Shown: in pieces, positions 16,882 through 24,401 of the stretch
Position numbering within the stretch: position 1 is the stretch's first letter
How the letters are laid out: the number at the start of each line of letters is the position of its first letter
Assembly (NCBI GenBank): GCA_947259225.1
Contig: CAMYLK010000003.1
Span: 62,001 to 126,000 of the forward strand
Direction: 5' to 3'
Length of the DNA stretch: 64,000 nt
Source of the DNA: an uncultured Desulfobulbaceae bacterium
GTDB lineage: Bacteria > Desulfobacterota > Desulfobulbia > Desulfobulbales > Desulfobulbaceae
Notes under the pieces: generated by a model
Database searches by the model: none
The model's input: only the letters and a program-made list of their open reading frames with translations
What the model was told of the DNA's origin: nothing
Made by a program: the position numbers and the translations under genes

Positions 16882-17403
16882 TTATGGTTTATTTATAACT
16901 CCGTTGAATTCCACGATATAGTCTGTTTCAGAAATATATTTTCCATTGTATGTTCCTTGCCCCTGAAACCCTTCGTATATGCCAGTGCACTTATAGTACG
17001 TCCAAACCCTTTCAAAACTTGTGATAGGTTTTTTATCAGGGGAAACAACAGTTTTTACATGACCTTTGTATTTGACCATTGTCTGGTTACCGTCTTTTGT
17101 CATCGTAAAATAGCCGCTCTGGGAACCGTTTCCTTTTATCAAGTCAGGCTGAGTACGTGAGATTCCCTCGGCACCATCCATAATAAACCATTCTCCTGTA
17201 TTTGTGTTGCTTCCATGTGCTTCACTTAGCATGAGGAAATGCCCCTCAATATCACCTACAGGTAGTGCTTCCTTTTTAATAACGGTCATTCTCGCCTGAC
17301 CGGACATCGAGTGTTCCGCAGCTGATAAAGTCGAAATAAAACCCCCATTTGTCAGGAACAAAATTGCAAAAAGTACAGCAATTTTAATCGTTCTTGTTTT
17401 CAT
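16882..17403 (-). CDS. Secreted protein of unknown function
   Basis: The start at ATG 17403 is chosen because GAGGGTGAA lies just before it and the product then begins with a Sec signal peptide (MKTRTIKIAVLFAILFLTN, cleavage near LSAAE). A longer frame to 17526 would run back through the structured leader. The mature ~145 residues contain GHFLMLSEAHGSNTNTGEWF, TMTKDGNQTMVKYKG and VWTYYKCTGIYEGFQGQGTY, a beta-rich pattern reminiscent of small periplasmic lipocalin-like proteins. I cannot name a family. A terminator-type leader lies 27 bp upstream. Confidence 0.7.
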   Translation of the reverse strand: MKTRTIKIAVLFAILFLTNGGFISTLSAAEHSMSGQARMTVIKKEALPVGDIEGHFLMLSEAHGSNTNTGEWFIMDGAEGISRTQPDLIKGNGSQSGYFTMTKDGNQTMVKYKGHVKTVVSPDKKPITSFERVWTYYKCTGIYEGFQGQGTYNGKYISETDYIVEFNGVINKP

Positions 17404-17429
17404 TTCACCCTCTTGTTTCATTATTGATA

Positions 17430-17520
17430 ACAAAAGCCGAGTTGCCTTACCAATCATGGCAACCCGGCTTTCTACGAAGATCCGTGGTATTCCAACTCTG
17501 CCCTTGAGCAGGTGTGGCTT
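17430..17520 (-). promoter_or_regulatory. GEMM-like leader with terminator (copy 1, intercistronic)
   Basis: On the minus strand this reads as a small CUGC/GCAG hairpin, then GGAAUACCACGGAUCU, UCGU, AGAAAGCCGGGUUGCC, then a perfect terminator stem with a T run (17430-17471). The CCACGG-UCU...AGA-AAG-CCGGGUUGCC part matches the P3 arm and 3' strand of GEMM (c-di-GMP-I/cGAMP) riboswitches of Geobacter relatives. The canonical GACGCAAAGCC core is degenerate (UUGGAAUACC) and the GNRA loop is absent. It lies between two same-strand genes for secreted proteins. The 3' aptamer strand is also the 5' strand of the terminator, as in transcription-terminating switches. Ligand unknown. Confidence 0.5.
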
Positions 17521-17550
17521 TAACATGGTTAACGCATCAAGAATGCAGCG

Positions 17551-18639
17551 TTAGAACTTTGCCCCGCTTTTTACTCCTTTGGTCTCGAGAACATTTTTAT
17601 CATAGGTCGCGTAGCCATCTTTCTTGGTGTCCTCGTTAAATGCCCAAATAGTCAAGCTATTTGCAGAGGGATTTGCTTTTACACAAATGCCCTCCTCCGG
17701 TCCCCTGTCGCAACCCCAGCTTAAATAATTTCCATGGTGTTTTGTAGGTTTTCCGTAACGATCGATAAGGGATGATGTGACCTGGTCAATATCCAGAGCT
17801 TCTTTTTGTTCGAAATTGATCTTGTACACCTTACCATCAGCTGTGGCCTCAAAGAACATATAAACCGTATCTTCGCGGATGGTTCCCTCGTAGTTTTTTA
17901 TAATATCAGGACCTGGCGAGCTAGTGCCCCGAGACAAAACTACTTCAGCATACTCCTTTTTGGATTTCTTAAAATAACCGTATGCCTTGAGAAGAAAAAG
18001 CCGGTCCCTGACTTCACTCATATCCCCCCCCAACTGCAGTCCGGCTACGACAAATTTACTGGGATCAAGTGACTCTTTTGGCTTCATCTCCGAAACTTCC
18101 AAGCCGGGGACCTTCTTGCGGCAGGCTTCCCACTTGCCTTTTCGGAGCCCGGCATAATGTGGTTGCGGATGATTAAAGTTTTTAAGTGCTTTCAACGCGT
18201 AGCCGCACTCCTTCTCGCAAGCCGGATCACCACCGCACTTAGCCCGCAATCCTTTGACAGCGGCAACCACGGCTGCATGGTCAGAAAATCTTGGAACCTG
18301 ACCTGCACCCCCAGGTGTCGGCCTTGCGGCAACGGTATCGGGCTCTACGCTCTCAAGCCCTGCATCGCGGTACGCTTCATAACATGGCTGCCAGCGCTGT
18401 TTCAGAATGCTGGGGTCGCCTCCGGGGTTGGCTTTTAAAAAATTTTTCAAGGTCTTCATACCATAGCCGCAAGGAACCGAACAGTTGTTGCCGGCATTGC
18501 TGCAGGCATCCACTTTAATCCTCATATCCGCGAGGACTTCATCCGGGTTATTGAAATCAAGTTTATCGCCCGCCAATAGCACTGGAGATATTAGAAAAAA
18601 AACGACAACAACCATCAACCATGCATAAAATGATCTCAT
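17551..18639 (-). CDS. Secreted protein with two Cys-rich repeats
   Basis: The 362-residue product has a signal peptide (residues 1-23, ending LLAGDK). It then carries two related ~55-residue repeats: first ACSNAGNNCSVPCGYGMKTL with a later QRWQPCYEAY, second KCGGDPACEKECGYALKALK with a later KGKWEACRKK. Each has four Cys in a C-x6-7-C-x3-C...C spacing, suggesting two disulfides per repeat. The C-terminal ~160 residues (SEVRDRLFLLKAYGYFKKSK, YMFFEATADGKVYKINF, WGCDRGPEEGICVKANPS) form a separate domain. I do not recognise a family. GGAGGAA lies 9 bases before the ATG. A promoter and structured leader lie upstream. Confidence 0.75.
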   Translation of the reverse strand: MRSFYAWLMVVVVFFLISPVLLAGDKLDFNNPDEVLADMRIKVDACSNAGNNCSVPCGYGMKTLKNFLKANPGGDPSILKQRWQPCYEAYRDAGLESVEPDTVAARPTPGGAGQVPRFSDHAAVVAAVKGLRAKCGGDPACEKECGYALKALKNFNHPQPHYAGLRKGKWEACRKKVPGLEVSEMKPKESLDPSKFVVAGLQLGGDMSEVRDRLFLLKAYGYFKKSKKEYAEVVLSRGTSSPGPDIIKNYEGTIREDTVYMFFEATADGKVYKINFEQKEALDIDQVTSSLIDRYGKPTKHHGNYLSWGCDRGPEEGICVKANPSANSLTIWAFNEDTKKDGYATYDKNVLETKGVKSGAKF

Positions 18640-18856
18640 CTGTCTATTCCTCCTTTCTAGTCGTAAGATATTAAAACAAATCTACGTTATATAATTGCTT
18701 GGATGAAAAGAATTCGCTTTCACAGGGGAGATGATCAAATCAACAGCCCATCACCAAGATTATACATTTTTAAAACAAGGGCCTATCAAAAGTAATTGTT
18801 CACAACTCGCATGTTGTCTGATTCATTTCAAAATAGGCTTTCAGGCTAATCAGAAT

Positions 18857-18952
18857 AATAAAAGCCGAATTGCCATAACTAAAGGCGACTCGGCTCTCAT
18901 TCAAGACCAGATTTTTTCCATACCTGCCCCCTCAACAGGTTTGGTTGACCTT
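18857..18952 (-). promoter_or_regulatory. GEMM-like leader with terminator (copy 2, 5' UTR)
   Basis: The minus-strand RNA has ACCAAACCUG, a loop, CAGGUAUGGAA, then CUGGUCUUGAAUGAGAGCCG and a terminator hairpin with one mismatch followed by UUUUAUUAUU (about 18857-18896). Aligned with copy 1 it shares ACCUG, GGGCAG, UGGAA, UCUU and AGCCG-GU-GCC in order, so the two elements are homologous. The AAACC hairpin and GGUCU...AGAGCC arm resemble GEMM riboswitches. Some 217 nt of leader remain between the terminator and the ATG of the Cys-repeat gene. Aptamer identity and ligand are inference. Confidence 0.5.
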
Positions 18953-18982
18953 AACTTAAATATTCTTTTTTTAGTATTTAAT

Positions 18983-19012
18983 ATTATACAATTTCAAGAA
19001 ATCTAAAGTCAA
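18983..19012 (-). promoter_or_regulatory. Sigma-70-type promoter for the Cys-repeat secreted protein
   Basis: On the minus strand TTGACT (19007-19012) and TATAAT (18983-18988) are 18 bp apart. Transcription would start about 18976, immediately upstream of the GEMM-like leader, which supports a long regulated 5' UTR. Confidence 0.6.
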
Positions 19013-19138
19013 ATATAAGCAGGCTGCAACAGGCAGCAACAACTGTTCCGGTGGGGTTATAACTGAAGATGTATCGTAACCTTTACTTGAATATTTTTGA
19101 TAACTAGAGAAATGATTCTGTAATTATCATCCCACTAC

Positions 19139-19666
19139 CTACTTTAGACAAATATCATTTTTTCCAGCTTTTTCTGTATCCCTGTTTCTTTTCCAGCGAA
19201 AATAATAGAGGTAGACTATCCCTATCATAATAATTAAATCACGGTACAGTGCGGGTTTCAACTTACCATAAAGACTGGTGTCAGGGTCATACATGCCGAA
19301 ACAGCCACAGTCGACATCAATCCCCATCCTGATGCCGTAGACCAGAACGGCCATAAAAAAAACCATCAAACCGGTTATGACCGGAAGACATCCCCACAGA
19401 TCAAAAATCAGCCCCAACCCGGCAATAATTTCAAAAACAGGAAGGACATAGGCGGCAGGCCAGACATACCTGGTCGGCAGGATGTTGAACTCGTCAATGA
19501 TAACGGCAAAATTATCAGGATCTAAAAGCTTTACCGTTCCGGCCCAGATGAAAATTCCTGCCAGTATCCATCTGATAATCCGATACAGCCAAATGGAGTG
19601 GAAAACCTTGTTTATTGATTCTGTTACCCCTGACACGATGGATGCCAGCTCCTTATTATTTAGCAA
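19139..19666 (-). CDS. MauE/DoxX-like membrane protein
   Basis: The ~175-residue product has four transmembrane helices: RIIRWILAGIFIWAGTVKLL, PAAYVLPVFEIIAGLGLIFD, VITGLMVFFMAVLVYGIRMG and a final one near LIIMIGIVYLYYF. 'Fi.aG..Kl.dp..Fa..i..y..lp' and CGCFG after the third helix are hallmarks of MauE/DoxX-type proteins, which support periplasmic thiol or methylamine-dehydrogenase maturation. The Cys pair may take part in disulfide exchange. The annotated start is a TTG at 19666; GTG 19633 is an alternative after AAGGAG. A tandem rhodanese gene 5.5 kb away is a possible functional partner, but this is weak. Confidence 0.8.
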   Translation of the reverse strand: MLNNKELASIVSGVTESINKVFHSIWLYRIIRWILAGIFIWAGTVKLLDPDNFAVIIDEFNILPTRYVWPAAYVLPVFEIIAGLGLIFDLWGCLPVITGLMVFFMAVLVYGIRMGIDVDCGCFGMYDPDTSLYGKLKPALYRDLIIMIGIVYLYYFRWKRNRDTEKAGKNDICLK

Positions 19667-19840
19667 AACCCAAGATGGAATGACATGGATTGTATTTTTG
19701 GTCCCGCTGCAGTTTCATCTATCAACAATATTACCAGTAACATGTAAATCTATTATCATATGATGTATAATGCATGAAAAGGTGATTAAATTCCTTCATG
19801 CATACCTCATACTTCCAGCATCATCCAGGAGATTTATGAA

Positions 19841-21142
19841 ATGGGCAAATCCTGTATTTTAATCCTGCTTGACGGTCTGGGAGACAGGGCTTCAAATACT
19901 CTAAACAGGCAAACCCCTCTCCAGGCAGCCAGGACTCCACATATGGATAGACTGGCATCTCTTGGCTCCAACGGTATTTTTTATTCTATTGCACCAGGCC
20001 TTGCTCTGCCTAGCGAGAACGCCCATTTCTCCATGTTCGGGTACAACCAGAATGAGTTTCCTGGTCGCGGTTACCTTGAAACGGTCGGTGCGGGAATCAA
20101 TCCCGGGACCGGCAGCGTAGCTCTCTTGGCTCATTTAGCCTGGGTCAGGGAGCACAATAACACCCTGACACTTCTTCAGCACAGGCCGGACGCTGGCAAG
20201 GAAGACCTTACAATCCTGTTAGAAGAAATCGGATCGTTCAAGTCCGAGAACATTATTATCAGTTACCACCAGACCGAGCATCTTGACGGAGTGCTTGTTA
20301 TGGATGGTGCTGTTTCACCTTCAATAACAGATTCTGATCCCCTGATTATCAACTACCCACTTATTGAGGTGCAACCTCTAAACAATGCGGATCCATTGGC
20401 AGAACCAACGGCGAAAGCTCTGAAGTCGTATCTCCTGCACTGTTATGAAAAATTGAATAATCATCGGATTAACAGACAACTAAGGGAAAGAGGCGCACCG
20501 GAAATCAATGCACTCGTAACACAACGCGCCGGCCAATGGCAGCAGGTACAAAGTTTTTCTCAACGTTGGGGCCTGCGGGGAGTTTCCATTTCATCCGGAC
20601 TTGTTTACCTTGGAATGGCATCATTCCTCGGGCTTGATACAATCCGTATTACAGACATACCGGACCCGGGCAGGGAATTGGCAGAACGTCTTAAACTGGC
20701 GTGCGACAAAGCCAAACTCTACGATTTTGTCCATGTGCATACCAAGGCACCTGACATAGCAGGCCACAGCAAGGACCCGCGCAACAAGGTCAAGGCTCTT
20801 GAATCGCTGGACCAGGGGCTCGGGAAGGTTCTAGATTCCCTGATAGATGACGATATCATACTTGTTATGACCTCAGATCACTCCACCCCCAGTGACGGTC
20901 CTTTGATCCACTCCGGAGAAGCTGTTCCCTTTACAGCTGTCGGCCATGGAATCTGTAAAGATACCGTCTCTGCGTTTGATGAAGTTGCCTGTGCCAACGG
21001 AGCCCTCGGGACGCTGAACGGATCTGATTTCATGAACCTTGTCCTCAACTGGCTTGACAGAACCAAGATGCAGGGCCTCATGGACACCCCCTTTGATCAA
21101 CCTTACTGGCCCGGTATCCGAGAACCTTTTAAACTAAAATAG
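19841..21142 (+). CDS. apgM: 2,3-bisphosphoglycerate-independent phosphoglycerate mutase, ApgM type
   Basis: The enzyme interconverts 3- and 2-phosphoglycerate in glycolysis and gluconeogenesis. The 433-residue product belongs to the alkaline phosphatase superfamily: ILILLDGLGDR (metal-binding Asp) and TPLQAARTPHMDRLASLGSNG near the N-terminus, SENAHFSMFGY with the likely nucleophilic serine region, PGRGYLETVGAGI, then HTKAPDIAGHSKDP and the C-terminal metal motif VMTSDHSTPSDGP with HSGEAVP. This motif set is the archaeal-type ApgM, shorter than the ~510-residue GpmI. It stands alone between the MauE-like gene (divergent) and the CPBP protease. Confidence 0.9.
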   Translation: MGKSCILILLDGLGDRASNTLNRQTPLQAARTPHMDRLASLGSNGIFYSIAPGLALPSENAHFSMFGYNQNEFPGRGYLETVGAGINPGTGSVALLAHLAWVREHNNTLTLLQHRPDAGKEDLTILLEEIGSFKSENIIISYHQTEHLDGVLVMDGAVSPSITDSDPLIINYPLIEVQPLNNADPLAEPTAKALKSYLLHCYEKLNNHRINRQLRERGAPEINALVTQRAGQWQQVQSFSQRWGLRGVSISSGLVYLGMASFLGLDTIRITDIPDPGRELAERLKLACDKAKLYDFVHVHTKAPDIAGHSKDPRNKVKALESLDQGLGKVLDSLIDDDIILVMTSDHSTPSDGPLIHSGEAVPFTAVGHGICKDTVSAFDEVACANGALGTLNGSDFMNLVLNWLDRTKMQGLMDTPFDQPYWPGIREPFKLK

Positions 21143-21206
21143 CCCTAAAGATAATAGCTGTTTCAACCGTCTCTGAACAGCTCAGCAGAAATCCGGATTT
21201 CTATAC

Positions 21207-21773
21207 ATGAGTAACCATAACTCCATTTCCAAAAAATGGGTCCTCAAGTACACAACGCTTTATGCTGTCGGTATCCTTTGCGTTACTTTTCTCCTTAACC
21301 TGAAAATAGCCTCCCGATTTTTTCCTTACCCGGCACGATTGGACCTTCATTTAGCTGTTTTTACAATCACCGGCTCCACGGTCCTCATAGCGGTCGTTTT
21401 TATCCTGATCAAAAAGGAAAAATTCTTCCTTCCCCAAATAATCAACAAGCTTGCGGTCCTTAAAGACACATTACATGAACTGAACCAGCTTGAGATAATA
21501 TACGTTTCAGCTTTGGCAGGCATTTCTGAAGAGATATTCTTCAGAGGACTGTTGCAGGGATTTTCTGGTATCATCATTGCCAGTGTTGTGTTCGGTGTCC
21601 TGCATTTTCTTACATTCGGATATTTTCTCTTAACGACAATGGTAGGTTTTTATTTGGGCTTCATTTACATTTATTCAGAGAACATAAATCTTCCCATCCT
21701 TGTACACACATTCTACAATATTTTTGCATTTAATATGCTCAAGCATATTTATTCAGAAAAGTTCAGAATTTAG
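21207..21773 (+). CDS. CPBP-family intramembrane metalloprotease (CAAX/Abi)
   Basis: The 188-residue membrane protein has about five hydrophobic segments and the family motifs in order: SEEIFFRGLLQG (motif 1, EExxxR; residues ~109-120), VVFGVLHFLTFGY (motif 2, FxxxH) and VHTFYNIFAF (motif 3, HxxxN). These are the catalytic glutamates and metal-coordinating histidines of type II CAAX prenyl endopeptidase relatives. Bacterial members vary in role, from bacteriocin self-immunity to membrane protein processing; the local context does not narrow it down. It starts 64 bp after apgM. Confidence 0.88.
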   Translation: MSNHNSISKKWVLKYTTLYAVGILCVTFLLNLKIASRFFPYPARLDLHLAVFTITGSTVLIAVVFILIKKEKFFLPQIINKLAVLKDTLHELNQLEIIYVSALAGISEEIFFRGLLQGFSGIIIASVVFGVLHFLTFGYFLLTTMVGFYLGFIYIYSENINLPILVHTFYNIFAFNMLKHIYSEKFRI

Positions 21774-21976
21774 CACGTTCACACTAGATTTATCCTGCAG
21801 AACATAACGGGTATTGCTTTTGCCTGCCTGTAACATACGAATAATTAACAGTTATTAACAATAAATTTCATTACTGTAATTAATCTTTGGACAATACGGC
21901 CACATGGTAGTACAATAAATTAACAGAAAAAGGTGACACAGAGGGGATGATCGCCGTAAAATTGTGGAGGTGACTA

Positions 21977-23020
21977 ATGAAAAAAGTCATTGTCATGTTT
22001 ATGGGCTTATCTCTTGCACTCATTTCATCACAGGTGTTGGCCAACTCCTATGTTGGCTCTGAGCAATGTTTCGCGTGCCACCAGGACCAGTTCAATGAAT
22101 GGCAGGCCTCGGGCCATCCCTGGAAGCTCCGTAAAGTTGCAAAAGCACGCTACTCCAAGTTACCCCTTCCCCCCGGCTATTCATGGGACGATATTTCGTA
22201 TGTCATTGGCGGGGCAAACAAAAAAGCAAGGTTTATTGACCTGGAAGGCTATGTCATTACAACCGCCAAAGACGGCTCCGAGGCAAAAACCCAGTACAAT
22301 ATCAACGACGGTTCATGGTCTTTTTATCATAAAGGAGAAAAGAAACCCTACAAATGCGGACCATGCCACATGACAGCGTACAATCCAAAAGGCAACCAGG
22401 ATGGCCGCCCCGGTATGATAGGCACCTGGGCCGAAGACGGTATTGGCTGCGAAGAGTGTCATGGTCCGGGATCTGAGCATATCCAGGAGCCGTCAAAAAC
22501 GAATATTAAAGTTGCGTCTTCGTCAGAAGCCTGCGGCAAATGCCACCAGCGGGGAGGGACAGGCCCGCAACCTCCTGCAAAGGGGGGATTTATACGCCAT
22601 CATGAGCAAATCAACGAACTCTATGCCGGCCCACACAGTGACATGAGTTGTATGGAGTGCCACAACCCTCATCAAAGGGCTATTCTTGCTGATCCTAAAT
22701 GTGCGGAATGTCACGAAGGCATTGCAAAATCCTATGCCGAGACAATCCACGGCAAGTCCGGACAACCATGCTTTTCCTGTCATATGCCCAGGGCAACGAA
22801 ATCTGCTATCAAAACAAATAAGTATGCCGGAGACGTACGAACCCATATTTTCAAAATCAACAGCGACCCCAAGGCCAATATGTATGGTACCAAGGAAAAG
22901 GATGGGAAAAAATCATCCTATGCCAAGGGATTTGTAACATTGGATTTTGTTTGCCTCAGCTGTCACTTGAGCAGGGATATTAACTGGGCGGCAGAAAACG
23001 CAAAAAATATCCACAAGTAA
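21977..23020 (+). CDS. Octahaem cytochrome c, cytochrome c554-like
   Basis: A signal peptide (residues 1-22, cleavage after VLA) precedes 325 residues with eight CxxCH haem sites: CFACH, CGPCH, CEECH, CGKCH, CMECH, CAECH, CFSCH and CLSCH. The start SYVGSEQCFACHQDQFNEWQ is the cytochrome c554/c-prime type opening common in multihaem proteins of sulfate and metal reducers. The product would be periplasmic and able to store or move several electrons. TGGAGG lies 7 bases upstream of the ATG. The gene is monocistronic, with a strong terminator 24 bp after the stop. Its redox partner is not evident. Confidence 0.9.
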   Translation: MKKVIVMFMGLSLALISSQVLANSYVGSEQCFACHQDQFNEWQASGHPWKLRKVAKARYSKLPLPPGYSWDDISYVIGGANKKARFIDLEGYVITTAKDGSEAKTQYNINDGSWSFYHKGEKKPYKCGPCHMTAYNPKGNQDGRPGMIGTWAEDGIGCEECHGPGSEHIQEPSKTNIKVASSSEACGKCHQRGGTGPQPPAKGGFIRHHEQINELYAGPHSDMSCMECHNPHQRAILADPKCAECHEGIAKSYAETIHGKSGQPCFSCHMPRATKSAIKTNKYAGDVRTHIFKINSDPKANMYGTKEKDGKKSSYAKGFVTLDFVCLSCHLSRDINWAAENAKNIHK

Positions 23021-23043
23021 CTTTTCTTATCCACTGCCATGTC

Positions 23044-23074
23044 AAAGGGGGCTCCTGGCCCCCTTTCTTTTTTT
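23044..23074 (+). terminator. Rho-independent terminator of the octahaem cytochrome gene
   Basis: A perfect 8-bp stem AAAGGGGG / CCCCCTTT with a 7-base loop is followed by a T-rich tail, 24 bp after the cytochrome stop codon. Confidence 0.9.
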
Positions 23075-23146
23075 CACCCTGAAGTTAAATAGCACAGCAG
23101 ATCCGGCTTTGTTCACTCATAGTTCAATATTATATATCCTCCTGTA

Positions 23147-23176
23147 TTGACATCCCACAAAGTGGGATAATATTTT
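23147..23176 (+). promoter_or_regulatory. Promoter with palindrome between -35 and -10, upstream of the DsrE-like gene
   Basis: TTGACA (23147-23152) is followed by TAATAT (23168-23173) at 15 bp, or TATTTT (23171-23176) at 18 bp. The spacer is filled by the 17-bp palindrome ATCCCAC-AAA-GTGGGAT (23152-23168), a natural operator for a dimeric repressor or a distorted-spacer activator of MerR type. The gene starts about 120 bp downstream. Confidence 0.55.
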
Positions 23177-23296
23177 AGGTACAGGAAAATGCTGCTTATT
23201 ATCCATACAAGTGGCATAAAGCATGGACAAAGCCTGAAATGTCTTCATCGTCTCTGTTCATGAAACTCAACATTAACAATCACGGAGGGCAGTATC

Positions 23297-23803
23297 ATGA
23301 ACAGCAATACAATACAAATTCTCCGAGGAGTGGTTTTTACTCTATTCATCTGCCTGTTTGTTGCTTCCAGCTCGCATGGAGGTGGATATGAGGCGCTTGA
23401 TGGAATTAATGATATCAAGGTTGTTTTTGATGTCAGGGCAAAAAAAGCGAAGAGTGCCGCAATTCAGCTTGACCTCATACACCAGACCTTCAAGGACCAG
23501 AACATACGGAAAATAACGGACAAGCCTGATTTTGTGGTTGTTATTGCTGGCAGTGCCGTAAAGCTTGTTTCAAGTGATACAGAAGGGTTTTCTGAAGAGA
23601 AAAGGGTGCTGGTTAGTCAGATCGCGAAAACTGTATCGGCAATGGCCAAGGATGGCATTAAACTGGAAATCTGCCTGTTTGCTGCCAATCTGTATGGCAT
23701 TGATCCTGGCACAATCCTGCCCGAAATTACCCATGTGGACAACGGATGGATTTCTCTGATCGGATACCAGACCAAAGGATATACACTTGTTGCCGCGTTT
23801 TAA
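23297..23803 (+). CDS. Exported DsrE-family-like protein
   Basis: The 168-residue product has a Sec signal peptide (residues 1-28). The mature domain contains IKVVFDVRAKKAKSAAIQLD, DFVVVIAGSAVKLV, a helix with VSQIAKTVSAMAKDGIKLEI and a Cys in ICLFAANLYGID, followed by HVDNGWISLIGYQTKGYTLV. A strand 'kvvfhv', 'vVvhG.av.ll', 'l...G...e.C..a...y.i' and 'v..g...li..Q..GY..v' is the order seen in COG1416-type DsrE/DsrF-like proteins. The single conserved Cys suggests sulfur binding. It is expressed from its own promoter; ggaggg lies before the ATG. Confidence 0.8.
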   Translation: MNSNTIQILRGVVFTLFICLFVASSSHGGGYEALDGINDIKVVFDVRAKKAKSAAIQLDLIHQTFKDQNIRKITDKPDFVVVIAGSAVKLVSSDTEGFSEEKRVLVSQIAKTVSAMAKDGIKLEICLFAANLYGIDPGTILPEITHVDNGWISLIGYQTKGYTLVAAF

Positions 23804-23849
23804 AAGTCGCGAAACTCAGCCAGGTGCTCTGCTTCTAAACCTAAAAAGC

Positions 23850-23908
23850 GGGGACCATTAATGTTATCTGGGAGGATGACCCTACAGACATGGTCCCCAA
23901 TTTCTTTT
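23850..23908 (+). terminator. Probable terminator after the DsrE-like gene
   Basis: An 8-bp perfect stem GGGGACCA (23850-23857) / TGGTCCCC (23891-23898) encloses a 33-base loop and is followed by AATTTCTTTT. The long loop makes it a weaker prediction. Confidence 0.55.
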
Positions 23909-23991
23909 ATCAATTAAGAAGAAACAGATTCCGGGAACACATACACTCCCTGGCGAGCATAAACAACTCACTATCTAGGAGTTGATCCCTT

Positions 23992-24300
23992 ATGCCACGT
24001 TACAGAAACAACCTTCCGCAACTTAACGGCAACTTCTTCCTGACTGATGGCGGCCTTGAAACTTCCGTTATTTTTCAAGAGGGTATTGATCTGCCCGAGT
24101 TTGCCGGTTTTGATCACCTTGAAAAAGAGGCAGGCAGGAAAATACTCAAAGAGTATTGCCGAAAATATACCGATATTGACCGTGCAGCAAAAGCTGAAGG
24201 GATGCCGGTGGTTATTTCTTATACAGTTGAAACAGACGGAAAACTCCCGTCCGGAGAATTACTCAAGGATGCCATCATTGATATAGATGCTGACCGGTAA
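23992..24300 (+). pseudogene. Homocysteine S-methyltransferase remnant with internal deletion
   Basis: The 102-codon frame begins like a full homocysteine S-methyltransferase ([51 protein letters not shown]) and then jumps within a few residues to sequence normally over 100 residues further on ([32 protein letters not shown]). It ends before the C-terminal zinc-binding Cys-Cys region. The deletion kept the reading frame. The zinc site and most of the barrel are gone, so it cannot work as a methyltransferase. It lies 102 bp upstream of another broken gene. The deletion size is estimated from memory of family length (about 300 residues). Confidence 0.78.
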
Positions 24301-24401
24301 AGTGTAATTTCTTTTTTCCAAATGAATTCATTCTGCAGTATACTCCTTTCGAAAACCCTGCTCCCTGTTGTCGGAAAAACATACACAGTAAAAGGTCCAG
24401 C

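Noticed and set aside
18731-19006. 91-codon plus-strand frame antisense to the second leader
   Set aside because: It runs through the promoter, leader and terminator of the minus-strand transcript, lacks a ribosome binding site and has no protein-like motif.
23992-24300. A genuine small hypothetical gene
   Set aside because: Both halves match separated parts of homocysteine S-methyltransferase, so a deletion remnant explains it better.
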